A DNA stretch of 62,772 bases, taken from Wolbachia endosymbiont of Litomosoides brasiliensis (lineage in GTDB: Bacteria > Pseudomonadota > Alphaproteobacteria > Rickettsiales > Anaplasmataceae). Positions 41,429-52,527 of the stretch are shown piece by piece. The notes beneath the pieces were generated by a model, which was given only the letters and a program-made list of their open reading frames with translations, searched no databases and had not been told where the DNA came from. Every line of letters starts with the position of its first letter. Position 1 is the first letter of the stretch. A program made the translations under genes and the position numbers. The DNA lies in assembly GCF_013366805.1 (NCBI RefSeq), contig NZ_WQMO01000004.1:1-62772 (forward strand), given 5' to 3'.

Positions 41429-42994
41429 TTACATCTCAGGTGTGATATTTAATATAGGTGCTATTTTATTTGTAATGTCCTTAGCTACAGGCGCAGCAAT
41501 TATTCCTCCGGTGCGATGTATGTCTTGAGGTTTATCAATAACAATTAGTGCTATATATTTTGAATCAATTGTAGTTAACACTTCTATAAATGATGCTGTA
41601 TTTGCATTCTTGTTGTACTTACCGTTTACAGCTTTTTCTGCTGATCCAGTTTTACCTCCTATATCAAATACACTTTTATGCTTGCTCTCCTACCTGTTCC
41701 ATCTGTTACTGCTGCACGTAACAATTTTCTTACTTCTTTGGAAGTGCTGCTTGTAATAATCTGCTCTCCTATACTTTTTTTATTTAATATCAAAGTTGAA
41801 TTATGAAATATCCCATTGTTGATTAATGTGGCTGCAATTTGTACAAGATGTATCGGGGCTACAGCTGTTCCATAACCGCAAGGTGCCGTTATTAAAGTGC
41901 TTTCACCCCATTTATCTGGAGTTATTGGTGTAGATTTTTCCGGTATTTCTATTTTCAAAAGAGAAAATAGTTTTATGTTTTTAAGATATTCTACTTGCTT
42001 CTTAATGCCTAATTTGGCTGCAATTTTTACTATACTGATGTTGGACGATTTCACGAGTATATCTCGCACAGTAGTTTTTGGAATTTCAGATCTATGAAAG
42101 TCTTGAATTTTATACTTTCCAATCGTGATTGGCTTTGATACGTCATACAAATCACTAGTTTTTACAGCGTTTGCATCAAGCACTGCAGCTATTGTAAAAA
42201 ATTTTAGCACTGATTCATCTCATACTCTCCAAGACTGGTGCAATTAAACTTTTGTACTTCTTTCATTTTATTCTGCAGGTTGGAATTAAAATCAGGCAAG
42301 CTGACCATTAAAATGATCTCGCTATTGCCCCATTTAAAGCAAGTCCTACTTCACCAAGTGCTTGATATCCGTTTACAACTTTGGTTAATTCTTCATGTAC
42401 TACGCTTTGCACTCGTGTATCTAAGGATGGTTAAACATATTCACCAGGTATCATTTGGGTAGCGTGGGACTGGAATCCAGTCTTACTTGTGTATGCCTCA
42501 ACTCTGGCGATGCCCTTATCATCTATATCAGTAGCCAAACACGTGTGAAAACAAATTATTGTGTAGGTATACATATTTCACATCATCGTAAAAATTTACT
42601 CCAGGTACATCAGTATTTTTGACCGCTAGCAACTCTTTTAGAATTAAATGCTGTTTTATCCAAGCAAACTTCTTTTTTGAAACAAGTATTTATATAAATT
42701 TTTATACTCAGTCATTTAAAACAGAACACAGTTGTGCTGCTATACTTTTCGATTTTTTACTCTGGTTGGATCTATATATAGTGATGTTGTGGATACGTCT
42801 GTTACTATTACCACCCTATTCCTACCTAAAATATTAGGCTGCTTATACACCTTAGTGCCTTTTTCTGAATCCTATACAGCACTAAATTGATCAAACGTTA
42901 AAGAGAATATATGAAAAATAATTATTATATAAAATACAAATAATGGTACTATAAAAAACAGTGAACGGAGCTTATTTTTAAGCAATGCTTGCAT
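41429..42994 (-). pseudogene. ftsI: FtsI (penicillin-binding protein 3) pseudogene
   Basis: Septal transpeptidase broken along its whole length. From ATG 42994: [19 protein letters not shown] (anchor), then in shifting frames NRVVIVTDVSTTSLYIDPTR, NTDVPGVNFYDDVK, VQSVVHEELTKVVNGYQALG, EIISMVSLPDFN, the active-site SVLKFFTIAA (SxxK), KSSNISIVKIAAKLG (SxN), YGTAVAPIHLVQIAA and, after a frameshift near 41672, DIGGKTGSAEK (KTGT-type). Frameshifts precede the SxxK motif and the KTG motif and there are several stops upstream. TVRDILVKSSNI and the YGYG-AV-P motif point to FtsI and not PBP2. Divergent from ispH by 19 bases. Confidence 0.87.
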
Positions 42995-43013
42995 ACTTAC
43001 TCGATTTAAAAAA

Positions 43014-43943
43014 ATGGAAATCATTTTAGCTGAACCGCGTGGTTTTTGTGCGGGAGTCAAAAGAGCTGTAGACATATTAGCTATCACTTTAGAAAAATAC
43101 CGAAACAAGCGTAAGGTCTATGTGCTGCACGAAATTGTTCATAATAAATATATAGTAGAGAACTTTAAAAGACAAGGTGTGGTTTTTGTGAATAGCATCT
43201 GGGATATTAAGGAAAATGGAGGAATACTGGTCTTCAGTGCACATGGAGTGTCAAAAAGTATAGAAGACGAGGCAAAAAGAAAGGGTATTCAAGTAATTAA
43301 TGCAACATGCCCTCTAGTTAGCAAAGTACATAAAGAAGCAAAAAGGTATGAAGATAATGGTAAAGAGTTAATTTTAATTGGGCATAAAAACCACCCAGAA
43401 GTTAAAGGAATCAGAGGAAGAGTGAATAACCATATAATTTTAGTGCAAACCCTACAGAATGTACACAATTTAAAGGTTAAAGATCCAGATAATTTATCTT
43501 ATGTTACACAAACTACGTTGAGTATTGACGACACCCGTGAAATTATTACTGCCCTAAAGCTCAAATTCCCAAACATTACAGGCCCAAACTTAAAGGATAT
43601 ATGTTATGCAACGCAAAATAGGCAGAATGCTGTCAAAAAATTAGCTGAAATTGTAGACATAATGCTAATTATAGGGAGTAAAAATAGTTCGAACTCAAAT
43701 CGCTTACTAGATCTGTGCATTGCCAGAGGAAAAAGAGCTTATTTAATCGATAATTACAGCTGTATGAACAAAAGTTGGTTACAAGGCGTAGAAAAGATAG
43801 GAATCACTGCAGGTGCCTCTGCCCCTGACATATTAGTTGATGAATTAATAAATCACTTGAAAACAAACGTAAATACAAGGGTTTCAATCATGCCAGGTGG
43901 AGTCACCGAAAATGTTCAGTTTAAGATACCGAATTTAGTTTGA
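43014..43943 (+). CDS. ispH: 4-hydroxy-3-methylbut-2-enyl diphosphate reductase
   Basis: Final enzyme of the non-mevalonate isoprenoid pathway, a [4Fe-4S] protein producing IPP and DMAPP. Three cluster Cys lie in GFCAGVKRA (residue about 13), NATCPLV, and the C-terminal [27 protein letters not shown] and [13 protein letters not shown] are also family marks. Length 309. The 5' end is 19 bases from the divergent ftsI start, so a shared promoter zone is likely, now serving only ispH. Confidence 0.97.
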   Translation: MEIILAEPRGFCAGVKRAVDILAITLEKYRNKRKVYVLHEIVHNKYIVENFKRQGVVFVNSIWDIKENGGILVFSAHGVSKSIEDEAKRKGIQVINATCPLVSKVHKEAKRYEDNGKELILIGHKNHPEVKGIRGRVNNHIILVQTLQNVHNLKVKDPDNLSYVTQTTLSIDDTREIITALKLKFPNITGPNLKDICYATQNRQNAVKKLAEIVDIMLIIGSKNSSNSNRLLDLCIARGKRAYLIDNYSCMNKSWLQGVEKIGITAGASAPDILVDELINHLKTNVNTRVSIMPGGVTENVQFKIPNLV

Positions 43944-44010
43944 AGTAAATCTTGTTTGCAATCCTGGTTAGGCCTCTGGTAATAGCTACCAAAATAGTAA
44001 GCACACACTT

Positions 44011-44394
44011 ATACCAATTCTCATTGTTAGTGAGTCAAATAAGTGAAATTGTAAAGTTGTTTGATTGTGGAGTGAGAAAGAGAGATGATAAATTTGTATG
44101 AACCGCTCTCGAGCAAAACAATTGTATTATAGGCTTTATTATACAAGATGTTCTGTTTTATATACAACTAAAGTCTCTCAGTAGGATTGAGCCATGATGA
44201 GTATGGTGGAGGTATATAATCTTGATATTTTTAGGTGCCTTTAAATTTTTCGACTTATGCTAACTAACATAATCTATAACAAGAAGACTTCTCGTGTTCT
44301 TAGATATTATAACATCTGTTTAAGAAGTATATTCATACAATCAGTATTGACATTCGGTATAATTAAGCTGTAACTCTCTCCATTTCTAGAATTA
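44011..44394 (-). mobile_element. IS630-type remnant, 3' part, split by a second copy
   Basis: Right terminal repeat at 44011, minus strand, running to TTA at 44392-44394, where a plus-strand copy starts. It resumes at 45479 with about 190 bases of the element missing. Confidence 0.8.
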
Positions 44395-45478
44395 ATGTCA
44401 GTTTCTCTGTGCAAGGAGCGGATAGCCAATAAAAGAAGCCTTACTGAAGTAGGTAAAATAGAAGGTTTAAATGGCGTTGAAATCAAAATTATTGGATAAA
44501 AAAGTTGTAGAATTAGCAAAAGAAATACTGAAGAAAGTGCAAAATAGCGCTTATGTTGTGCAAAAAAACTAAATGCTGTAATTGCAGCAAAAAACACAGT
44601 ATAGGGCCGTAGCAAAAATACGTTGTATTTCAAGAACGGCATTGACTACATGTACAAAATTCTAAAATTTTGAAGAGAAGAAAAATTGTTTTCTCCTTCT
44701 TAACGTTGTAGAAAAACCAGGTTGAGTTAGAGTTAATTTGAACAAGTTGAAGTGTAGATACGAAAAAACTCTAATATTACTATTAGAGAAATAAGAATAA
44801 GAATCTAGGAAAAATTTGGCTGAATGTCAGCAAGTCTATGGTAATATGCAAAAAGTGGAGCTTTCGTATATTACGCAAGACCAATTCACAACGAACAAGA
44901 TAAAGGCAGATGGGAAGACTTAAAAAAATTTAATGGAACTGCTGGTAAGCACCCTGAACAAGAGCTATTTTTCTTTGATGAATCACGGTTTAGCACACAT
45001 TCGAAAGTTGGGTGCGGGTAATTTAAAAAGGGCATTAAAATACAGGTTAAAGTAAAATTATGTAGCAAAATTTTTATCTATACAGTGCAGTTAATCCTAG
45101 AAATAGAAAGATTTCTAGCTTATTTGCACGGAATAATGTCAACGCTGATTATACGAGTATATTTCTTGAATAAATGTTACAATACTTAAGAACATGAGAA
45201 GCCTTTTTTATCATGGATTGTACTAGTGACGTAAGTTGAAAAATTTAAAAGTACCTAAAAATACTGAGATTATATACTCACCACTATACTCATCTGAGTT
45301 TAGCCCTATTGAGAGACTTTGATTGTATATAAAACAGAACATCTTGCGTAATGAAATCTATAATATAATTGCTCTGCTTGAGGGTACTTTATGCAAATTT
45401 GTTATCTCTCTTTCTCACTCTGCAATTAAACAACTTTGCAACCAGCTTATTTGATTCATTAACAATGAAAATTGGCAT
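44395..45478 (+). mobile_element. IS630-type element, full length, degenerate, inside another copy
   Basis: Plus-strand copy with a worn left repeat (ATGTCAGTTTCTCTGTGCAAG) and right repeat ending GAAAATTGGCAT at 45478; TA at 44393-44394 and 45479-45480. The frame is broken. Confidence 0.85.
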
Positions 45479-46040
45479 TACCAACAGTCTCATTAAGTTT
45501 TTTTTAACTTTTCCTGTCTACCTTTATCTTATTCATTGTAAATTGATCTTGGCGCAATATACGAAAACTTCATTTTTACATATTAGGGTGCACTGTAGAC
45601 TTACTGACATTCAAGCCAAGTTTTTCCTGTGTTCTTATTCTCATTTCTTTAACATAATGTTAGGGTTTTCTTGTACCCATCTTCAACTTGTTCAAATTGA
45701 CTCTATTTTAATCTAGTTTTTCTACACGTTAAGGGGAAGTAAATAATTTTTCTTCTCTTTCAAATTTTAGATGCTTTATCCATGCAGTTAGTGCTGTTTT
45801 TAAAATGCAACATATTTTTACTACAACTGTTATACTGTGCTTTTTGCCACACAGCATTTAGTTTTTTTGTAGCATATGCGTTATTTTGCAGTTTCTTCAG
45901 CATTTCTTTTGCTGATTCCACAACTTTTTCATCCAATAATTTTGACTTCAATGTTATTTAGACCTTGCTATTTTACTTACTTCAGTATGGCTTCTCTTCT
46001 ATTATTGCCTATCCATTCCTTGTATAGTGGAAATTAGTAT
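45479..46040 (-). mobile_element. IS630-type remnant, 5' half
   Basis: Continuation of the minus-strand copy begun at 44011, ending with the left terminal repeat at 46040 and TA after it. It covers the N-terminal transposase part. Confidence 0.85.
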
Positions 46041-46282
46041 TAGCTATAAACATAGAACCATCTATAAAGAACCCTATCCTATCTATTATAACATTTGCCG
46101 TTTTCATTATATCACCATCTATGATTAACTCTCTTAATTTCTACTCTATAGATACCCTCCCAACTCTTTGGCCGTACCTAATTATAGAGTTGAAAAATGC
46201 AAGCTTTCATAAAAGATCAATTGAGGTTTATGAGCTTCACTTATACTATTAACATACTCAGATAAAAAAATTAAAAGTTATC

Positions 46283-47566
46283 GTGTCAAACAAAATAGGC
46301 TTTTTAGCTATTTTTGCCTTAGTAATTAGTAGCCAAATTGGCTCTGGAATTTTCATGATTCCAATTAGTCTTGCACCATATGGTGCTTATAGCCTTGTAA
46401 GCTGGGCAATATCAGGGCTCGGTGCTGTATTTCTTGCTTTAGTTTTTGCATTGCTCTGCGCGAAATTTCCAGAAATTGGTGGTCCTCATGTTTACGTGAA
46501 GCATGCTTTTAGTCCTACAGCAGCTTTCTTTGTCGGTTGGACGTATTGGGCGAGCTCATGGGTTAGTTCAACAGCTGTAATAGTTGCAAGCATTGGCTAC
46601 CTAGCTCCGCTTTTTTATAACGATATGCAAAATATACATCTGCTTTTAGAAATAGCATTAACCTTAGTTATTATGCTAATAAACTTAAGAGGTATAACTA
46701 CCGTTGGATATATTGAACTTCTATTGATGATTATCAAAATTACCGTGCTGTTTGCAGTACCTATAGCAGCACTACTCCTTTTTAATAAAAATAACTTTGT
46801 TGTAAGCGAGGAAATATCAAACTTCACAATATCTCAAACTTTTGCTCGTTCTACACTTCTTACTTTATGGTGTTTTATTGGATTTGAAACAGTGACAGCA
46901 TCTGCGGGGTCAGTTGAAAATCCAAGCAAAACAATTCCAAAAGCTATAGTGTTTGGCACAGTTTTTGTTGCTATCATATACTTCGTCAATAGCCTTGCGA
47001 TTATGGGATTGATTAATAGCAATCACTTAGCTAACTCGAAAGCACCGTACGCTGATGTAATAAAAATAATTTTACCTGGTAATTGGCACTTAATCATTTC
47101 CATTATTGCTTTCGTCGTCTCCGTAAGTAGTTTAAACGCTTGGTTTTTAGCTGATGGGCAAGTTGCTTTAGGCCTTGCAAAAGATAAGTTAATGCCGCAA
47201 TTTCTTGCTAAAAGAAACAAGTATGATGCCCCCTTTTGTGGAATCATAATCAACACATTGGGAATATTAGCTTTACTCACTTTAACATCGAGCAAAAATT
47301 TTGCCAAGCAAATAACTTCAATAATTGATGCCTCTGTAGTTTCATTTTTATTTGTCTACTTAACATGCTGTCTTGCTTTCCTCAAAGTCATTATACAGGA
47401 AAAAAATTACTACAAATTTCTAATTGGAGGCGTGGCTGTACTTTTTTGTTGTTGGATAATATATGAGACTCCTGTTAACACATTGTTAATATCGAGCCTA
47501 TTCCCTTTAAGTGGCACACTCGCCTATCTACTTTGGTACCGCAAGTCTACAAAGCAATCTCCCTAA
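46283..47566 (+). CDS. Amino acid/polyamine permease, APC superfamily (first of a tandem pair)
   Basis: Inner-membrane carrier of the APC superfamily, basic amino acid/polyamine antiporter-like (AdiC/PotE group). About 12 hydrophobic segments are seen. The TM1 substrate motif SSQIGSGIFMIP is near residues 15-26, and WCFIGFETVTASAGSVENP in TM6 is typical. Substrate unknown. The start is GTG at 46283. The next gene, 92 bases on, is a close paralogue. Length 427. Confidence 0.88.
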   Translation: MSNKIGFLAIFALVISSQIGSGIFMIPISLAPYGAYSLVSWAISGLGAVFLALVFALLCAKFPEIGGPHVYVKHAFSPTAAFFVGWTYWASSWVSSTAVIVASIGYLAPLFYNDMQNIHLLLEIALTLVIMLINLRGITTVGYIELLLMIIKITVLFAVPIAALLLFNKNNFVVSEEISNFTISQTFARSTLLTLWCFIGFETVTASAGSVENPSKTIPKAIVFGTVFVAIIYFVNSLAIMGLINSNHLANSKAPYADVIKIILPGNWHLIISIIAFVVSVSSLNAWFLADGQVALGLAKDKLMPQFLAKRNKYDAPFCGIIINTLGILALLTLTSSKNFAKQITSIIDASVVSFLFVYLTCCLAFLKVIIQEKNYYKFLIGGVAVLFCCWIIYETPVNTLLISSLFPLSGTLAYLLWYRKSTKQSP

Positions 47567-47658
47567 GAACTTAGCTCAAAAAGATGGTTTTTTATTTATT
47601 AAAATTCTTAGGAATCAGGTTATACTACTGGCTTACACTAATAAAATTGAGAAATGTT

Positions 47659-48936
47659 GTGTCAAATAAAATAGGTTTTTTTCCTGTTTTTGCTTTAGTA
47701 ATCAGTAGTCAAATTGGCTCTGGGATTTTTATGCTGCCGATTAGCCTTGCACCATACGGCACTTATAGCCTCATAAGTTGGGCGATATCAGGGTTTGGTG
47801 CTGTGTGTCTTGCTCTAGTCTTTGCTACACTATGTGCAAAGTTTCCAGAGACTGGAGGCCCTCACGTTTATGTAAAACATGCTTTTGGCCCTACCACAGC
47901 CTTTTTTGTTGGTTGGACATATTGGGTAATCTCATGGGTTAGCACAACAGCTTTAATAGTTGTAGGTGTTGGCTATCTTACACCATTTCTCCATGAAAAT
48001 ATCAAGAACGTACGTTTGCCTTTAGAATTGTTATTATTTGTAGTTGTTACATTAATAAACTTAAGAGGAGTAACTGCCGCTGGACGTGTTGAATTTCTAT
48101 TGACGGTTGTAAAAATAGCCGTATTACTTGCACTACCTGTAGTAGCATTGTTTTTTTTCAATAGAAACAATTTCATTGTAGGTGAAGAAATTTCAGGTCT
48201 TACAATGTCACAGACTCTTGCCCGTTCTACACTCCTAACTTTATGGTGTTTCATTGGAGTTGAACTAGCGACAGCATCTGCAGGATCAGTTGACAATCCA
48301 GCAAAAACTATACCGAGAGCTGTAGTACTTGGAACAATCTGTGTTGCTATCATATATTTTATCAACAACTTTGCAATCATGGGATTAATAAACGGTAATG
48401 ACCTGGCAAACTCGAAAGCACCATACGTTAATGCGGTAAGAATTATGTTTTCTGGCAATTGGTATTTGATTATTTCTATAGTTGCATTCGTTTTCTGTAT
48501 TGGCAGTTTAAACGCCTGGGTCTTGTCTAGCGGACAAGTTGCTTTTGGTCTTGCAAAAGATAAACTGATGCCGCAACTCTTTGCTAAAAGGAACGAACAT
48601 GGATCCCCTTTTTGGGGGATAACAGCTAGCTCAGCTGGAACTGCAATTTTACTAATTCTCACTTCAAATAACAATTTCGCTCAACAGATTACATCGATTA
48701 TCGACTTTTCTGTAGTTTCATTTTTATTTGTCTACCTTGCATGCAGTCTTGCTTTTCTAAAGGTTGTTATAAAGGAGAAAAATTATTACAAGCTTTTAAC
48801 TGGTAGTATAGCAACAGCCTTCTGTTGCTGGGTGATACTTGAAACTCCTTTAAACACCTTATTAATTGCAAGCTTATTTACCATGAGTGGTGTGCCTCTT
48901 TATTTATTTTGGTACCGCAGGGCTTCCGCACAATAA
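47659..48936 (+). CDS. Amino acid/polyamine permease, APC superfamily (second of a tandem pair)
   Basis: Paralogue of the preceding gene, very similar along its whole length, with the same SSQIGSGIFMLP motif and TM6 WCFIGVELATASAGSVDNP. The GTG start at 47659 (VSNKIGF) is chosen because it corresponds to the start of the first copy; an in-frame ATG at 47584 would add 25 residues. A product of tandem duplication; the TM6 change Phe-Glu-Thr to Val-Glu-Leu could alter substrate choice. Confidence 0.87.
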   Translation: MSNKIGFFPVFALVISSQIGSGIFMLPISLAPYGTYSLISWAISGFGAVCLALVFATLCAKFPETGGPHVYVKHAFGPTTAFFVGWTYWVISWVSTTALIVVGVGYLTPFLHENIKNVRLPLELLLFVVVTLINLRGVTAAGRVEFLLTVVKIAVLLALPVVALFFFNRNNFIVGEEISGLTMSQTLARSTLLTLWCFIGVELATASAGSVDNPAKTIPRAVVLGTICVAIIYFINNFAIMGLINGNDLANSKAPYVNAVRIMFSGNWYLIISIVAFVFCIGSLNAWVLSSGQVAFGLAKDKLMPQLFAKRNEHGSPFWGITASSAGTAILLILTSNNNFAQQITSIIDFSVVSFLFVYLACSLAFLKVVIKEKNYYKLLTGSIATAFCCWVILETPLNTLLIASLFTMSGVPLYLFWYRRASAQ

Positions 48937-48970
48937 ATATTATGCCAGATGCTCTTGAAATGGTCTATAT

Positions 48971-49384
48971 TTATGGACTACGGCTTTTTTTATCATCCAC
49001 TTGTTCAATGTTACTCTTCTTAAGCTTGCTGCTTATTTCTTCTGTATGTTTATCATCTATACGAGACCCATCTTTTATCTTACTAGAGCGACCTGTTTGC
49101 AGTTGTAGTTTATTATATGTTTCTTTCTCAGGTATGAAAATTTTTGCTAAAAATCTTCCTATCGCTAGTATTGATTCTAATAAACCTCTTGGTTTTGAAG
49201 ATTGTTGTTCCGTTTCTAGAAAGCGTGTTTTAACTGTTTTTACAGCATACTTCTTATCATCAAAGTTTATATCACATCTTCTTTTTGAGAGAATATTTTG
49301 AACCTTTGACTCATTGATTCTCTTAGGTTCTTGAGATGTGAATGTTGCAGGTTCTACCTTAGTTTCATCATACTTTTCGCTCAT
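48971..49384 (-). CDS. Hypothetical protein, charged, probably lineage-specific
   Basis: 137 residues, hydrophilic, rich in Lys, Glu and Ser, with a short hydrophobic run (LLESILAIGRFLAKIFI) near residues 68-84 that could be an amphipathic helix. No domain recognised. An overlapping plus-strand frame (48909-49301) is less protein-like. It is convergent with the second permease and divergent from asd. Confidence 0.55.
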   Translation of the reverse strand: MSEKYDETKVEPATFTSQEPKRINESKVQNILSKRRCDINFDDKKYAVKTVKTRFLETEQQSSKPRGLLESILAIGRFLAKIFIPEKETYNKLQLQTGRSSKIKDGSRIDDKHTEEISSKLKKSNIEQVDDKKSRSP

Positions 49385-49524
49385 CTCTCACTTTATTATG
49401 TAATATTATTAATATTGCATAATGATAACTAAATTATAGTTAATTGCAAGGTAAAAATATTAAAATAATTGTAAGTTTTGTGGTAAAAATATAATATAAC
49501 TTTGAAGTGAGAATTTTAATCTAT

Positions 49525-50586
49525 ATGGGACACAAAATTGCTATTGTTGGAGTAACCGGGAGAGTAGGACACGAGGTACTGAATGTACTTGCTGAGTTTC
49601 AAGACGAGGGAAAAATTTCGATAGATTCTGTTATTGGATTTGCATCAAAAAAATCAAGGGGGAAAAAGGTGAGTTTTGGTAACGAAGAATTAACTGTTTC
49701 ATGCCTTGAAAGCTATGATTTTTCTAATATTGATATAGCCATCTTCTGTGCTGGATACCATGTTTCAGAAAAGTACGTGCCAATTGCAACTGAAGCGGGA
49801 TGCATCGTAATAGATAACAGCTCTTATTTTAGGATGAAGGAAGGTGTACCACTAATCATTCCAGAGATTAATAAAGAAAAAACCATGGAGTACAAAAACC
49901 ACAACATAATATCCAACCCAAACTGTACTATAATACAGATGTTGTTAGTGCTACATTTATTACACCAAAAAGCAAAAATAAAGAGAATTGTTGCTTCAAC
50001 TTATCAATCAACTTCTGGTGCAGGCAAAGCAGCAATGGATGAACTCTATAATCAGACAAAAAAAATCTTCATGAATGAAGCTAAAAAGCCTGAAATATTC
50101 CCCAAGCAAATAGCATTCAATTGCATTCCTCATATAGGAGAGTTTATGAAAGATGGCTCTACTAAAGAGGAATGGAAAATGCAAGAAGAAACAAAAAAGA
50201 TTTTAGAGGCAGATATAAAAGTTACTGCAACTTGTGTAAGGGTACCCGTTTTTATTGGTCATGCTATAGCAGTAAATGTAGAATTTTATCAGCACATAAC
50301 TGAAGGACAAGCTCATGAAATGCTAAGTGAAGTTGAAGATACTGGAATTTTAGTGTATGATAGGCGAAGAGATGGCGAATATACAACCCAAATTGATGTT
50401 GTACAGGAGGACGCAGTTTATGTATCCCGTATTAGAAAAGACAATACTGTTGAACATGGATTAAATATGTGGATAGTGGCTGATAATCTGCGTAAAGGTG
50501 CGGCACTAAATATAGTACAAATTTTGGAGATCTTGACGAAGGAGCATTTGTCAATTAAACGCATACAGAGTGCACGTAAGCTGTAG
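49525..50586 (+). CDS. asd: Aspartate-semialdehyde dehydrogenase
   Basis: Reduces aspartyl phosphate to the semialdehyde, first committed step of the diaminopimelate/lysine branch needed for peptidoglycan. NADP-binding GVTGRVGHEV is near residues 8-17, the catalytic Cys is in SNPNCTI, then QSTSGAGKAAM and IPHIGEFM. The start at 49525 (MGHKIAIVG) is preferred; GTG at 49507 would add 6 residues. About 353 residues. Confidence 0.94.
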   Translation: MGHKIAIVGVTGRVGHEVLNVLAEFQDEGKISIDSVIGFASKKSRGKKVSFGNEELTVSCLESYDFSNIDIAIFCAGYHVSEKYVPIATEAGCIVIDNSSYFRMKEGVPLIIPEINKEKTMEYKNHNIISNPNCTIIQMLLVLHLLHQKAKIKRIVASTYQSTSGAGKAAMDELYNQTKKIFMNEAKKPEIFPKQIAFNCIPHIGEFMKDGSTKEEWKMQEETKKILEADIKVTATCVRVPVFIGHAIAVNVEFYQHITEGQAHEMLSEVEDTGILVYDRRRDGEYTTQIDVVQEDAVYVSRIRKDNTVEHGLNMWIVADNLRKGAALNIVQILEILTKEHLSIKRIQSARKL

Positions 50587-50944
50587 TTTGAAGGAAGTTT
50601 GCATACCAAGTGGGTGTCGTTAAATGGCCTGTAGAAACGAGAAAAACACTTGATAAATTTTGCCAAACTTCTTGATGGTTCTAAAGTTATCCAGTTGTCT
50701 TTAATCTATGCAGATTAAATGACGAAGTATTATGTAGTTGGCTTCTTATATTTAATTTTTTGCACTATGTGCACTTATGTCTTTACACGTTGGTTTTGCC
50801 TATATGGGCTGAAACGTGCTTATAAAGCGTTTAAGGCGGTATAGTGTGCCAATTTGTAGGGTTAGAGAGTAAATACCATCTAATACGGGGTAACTTTTGC
50901 CTTTTTTTCTTGGTAAATTTCTTAAATATTTGCGACTAAAGGTT
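50587..50944. other. Gene-free interval after asd
   Basis: About 360 bases without a supported gene. A stretch at 50913-50936 (GTAAATTTCTTAAATATTTG) is shared with 8897-8920; both precede or follow repeat DNA. Confidence 0.4.
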
Positions 50945-52034
50945 ATGTCAATTCCCACTGTATAAGGAATGGATGGACAATAATGGAAAAGAAGCCATGC
51001 TAAAGTAAGTAAAATAGCGAAGCTTAAATGGCGTTGAAATCAAAATTATTGTATGAAAAAATCGTAGAATCAGCAAAAGAAATGCTGAAGAAAGTGCGAA
51101 ATAACGCATATGTTATAAAAAAGCTGGCTGTAATTGCACAAAAAAGTACAGTATAATAGCGTAGCAAAAATATGTTGCATTTCAAGAACAGCACTAACTG
51201 CATAGATAAAGCGCCTAAAATTTGGAAAAGAAGAAAATTATTTGCTTCTTATTCAATGTTGTGGAAAAACTAGATTAAATTAGAGTCGAGTTGAACAAGT
51301 TGAGTATAGATACAAGAAAAACCTGGTATTACCATTAAAGAAATGAGAATAAGGGTCTAGGAAAAATCTTGAATGTCAGTAAGTCTGCAGTATATCATAA
51401 TGCGCGAAAAATGAAATTTTTGTATATTACGCCAAGACCAATTCATGATGAACAAGATAAAGGCAGACAGGAAAAGTTAAAAAAAACTTAATGAGGCTGT
51501 TGGTAAATATTCTGAACAAGAGTTATTTTTCTTTAATGAATCGCGGTTTGGCACATATTTGAAAATTGGACACGGATATTTTAAGAGGGCGTTGGATACA
51601 GGTTGAAGTAAAATTAGGTAAACAAAATTTTTTTTCTATAGTATAATTAATCCTAGAAATTTAAAGGATTCTAAGCTTATTTGCACTGAATGTCAATACT
51701 TAATTATATGAATACATTTCTTGAATAAATGTTGCAATATTTAAAAACAAGAGAAGCCTTTCTTGCATGGATTGTGCTAGTTAGCATGAGTCAAAAAATT
51801 TAAAGGTATTTTAAAATATCGAGATGATATACTTATACCATACCCACCTGAGCTTCAATCCTGTTGAGAGACTTTAGTTGTATATAAGACAGAACGTTTT
51901 GCGTAGTAAAGTCTATAATACAATTGCTTTGCTTGAGAGCGCTTTGTGTAAATTTATTACCTCTCCTTCTTGCTCTACAATTAAACAACTCTGTAGTGTC
52001 ACTTATTTGACCTATTAATAATAGGAATTATTGT
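50945..52034 (+). mobile_element. IS630-type element, full length, degenerate
   Basis: Left repeat at 50945, right repeat to about 52034. The frame is broken by many frameshifts, and several codons are deleted around the middle. Confidence 0.85.
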
Positions 52035-52527
52035 AAGGGTAGTGTGTGCAAAAAATTATAGTGTAGAAACAATTACACTCTGCTTCCTGATAAGAGGAAC
52101 ACAAGAGGAGTTCGTTGCCGGATCAATGGTGTTGAGCATGGGATAAGAATCTATAAAGCGGCTAATAGATCATATAAGATGGATTTGAGATGATGTTGTG
52201 AAAGCAAGGAATATAAAATTAAAATTATTATAAAAGAGGACGGATCTATAAGACTTGTCTAGGGTAATGAAATAATTGAGGAGCAGTTGAAAACACGTAA
52301 AGAAATGGGGATAGAAAGACAATATAAGGCAAAACCTTTACACGAAGTTTAGCATTATAACTGTGACAGTTACAACGAAAAGGTTCTGAAACAACAGGAG
52401 CTTTACCGCGATTGGCAAATGCGAGCACATCACAAGGACAACAAGTTCTCTCTGCTTAAGTGAGTAGGTAAGAGAAAGCAAGAATAGTATAAGTTGCTTG
52501 TATCTACAAGCGACTTATACTTTTATA
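52035..52527. other. Gene-free interval upstream of mpg
   Basis: About 490 bases. A minus-strand 60-codon frame at 52246-52428 has no recognisable sequence. Nothing else could be assigned. Confidence 0.4.

Noticed and set aside
47973-48674. 233-codon minus-strand frame
   Set aside because: Antisense shadow of the permease gene; transmembrane codon patterns often leave the opposite strand open.
48909-49301. 130-codon plus-strand frame after the second permease
   Set aside because: Overlaps the minus-strand hypothetical 48971-49384, which has a more protein-like charged composition and fits the gap; the plus frame has no ribosome binding site.
52246-52428. Minus-strand 60-codon frame before mpg
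   Set aside because: No recognisable sequence, no ribosome binding site, low-complexity surroundings.
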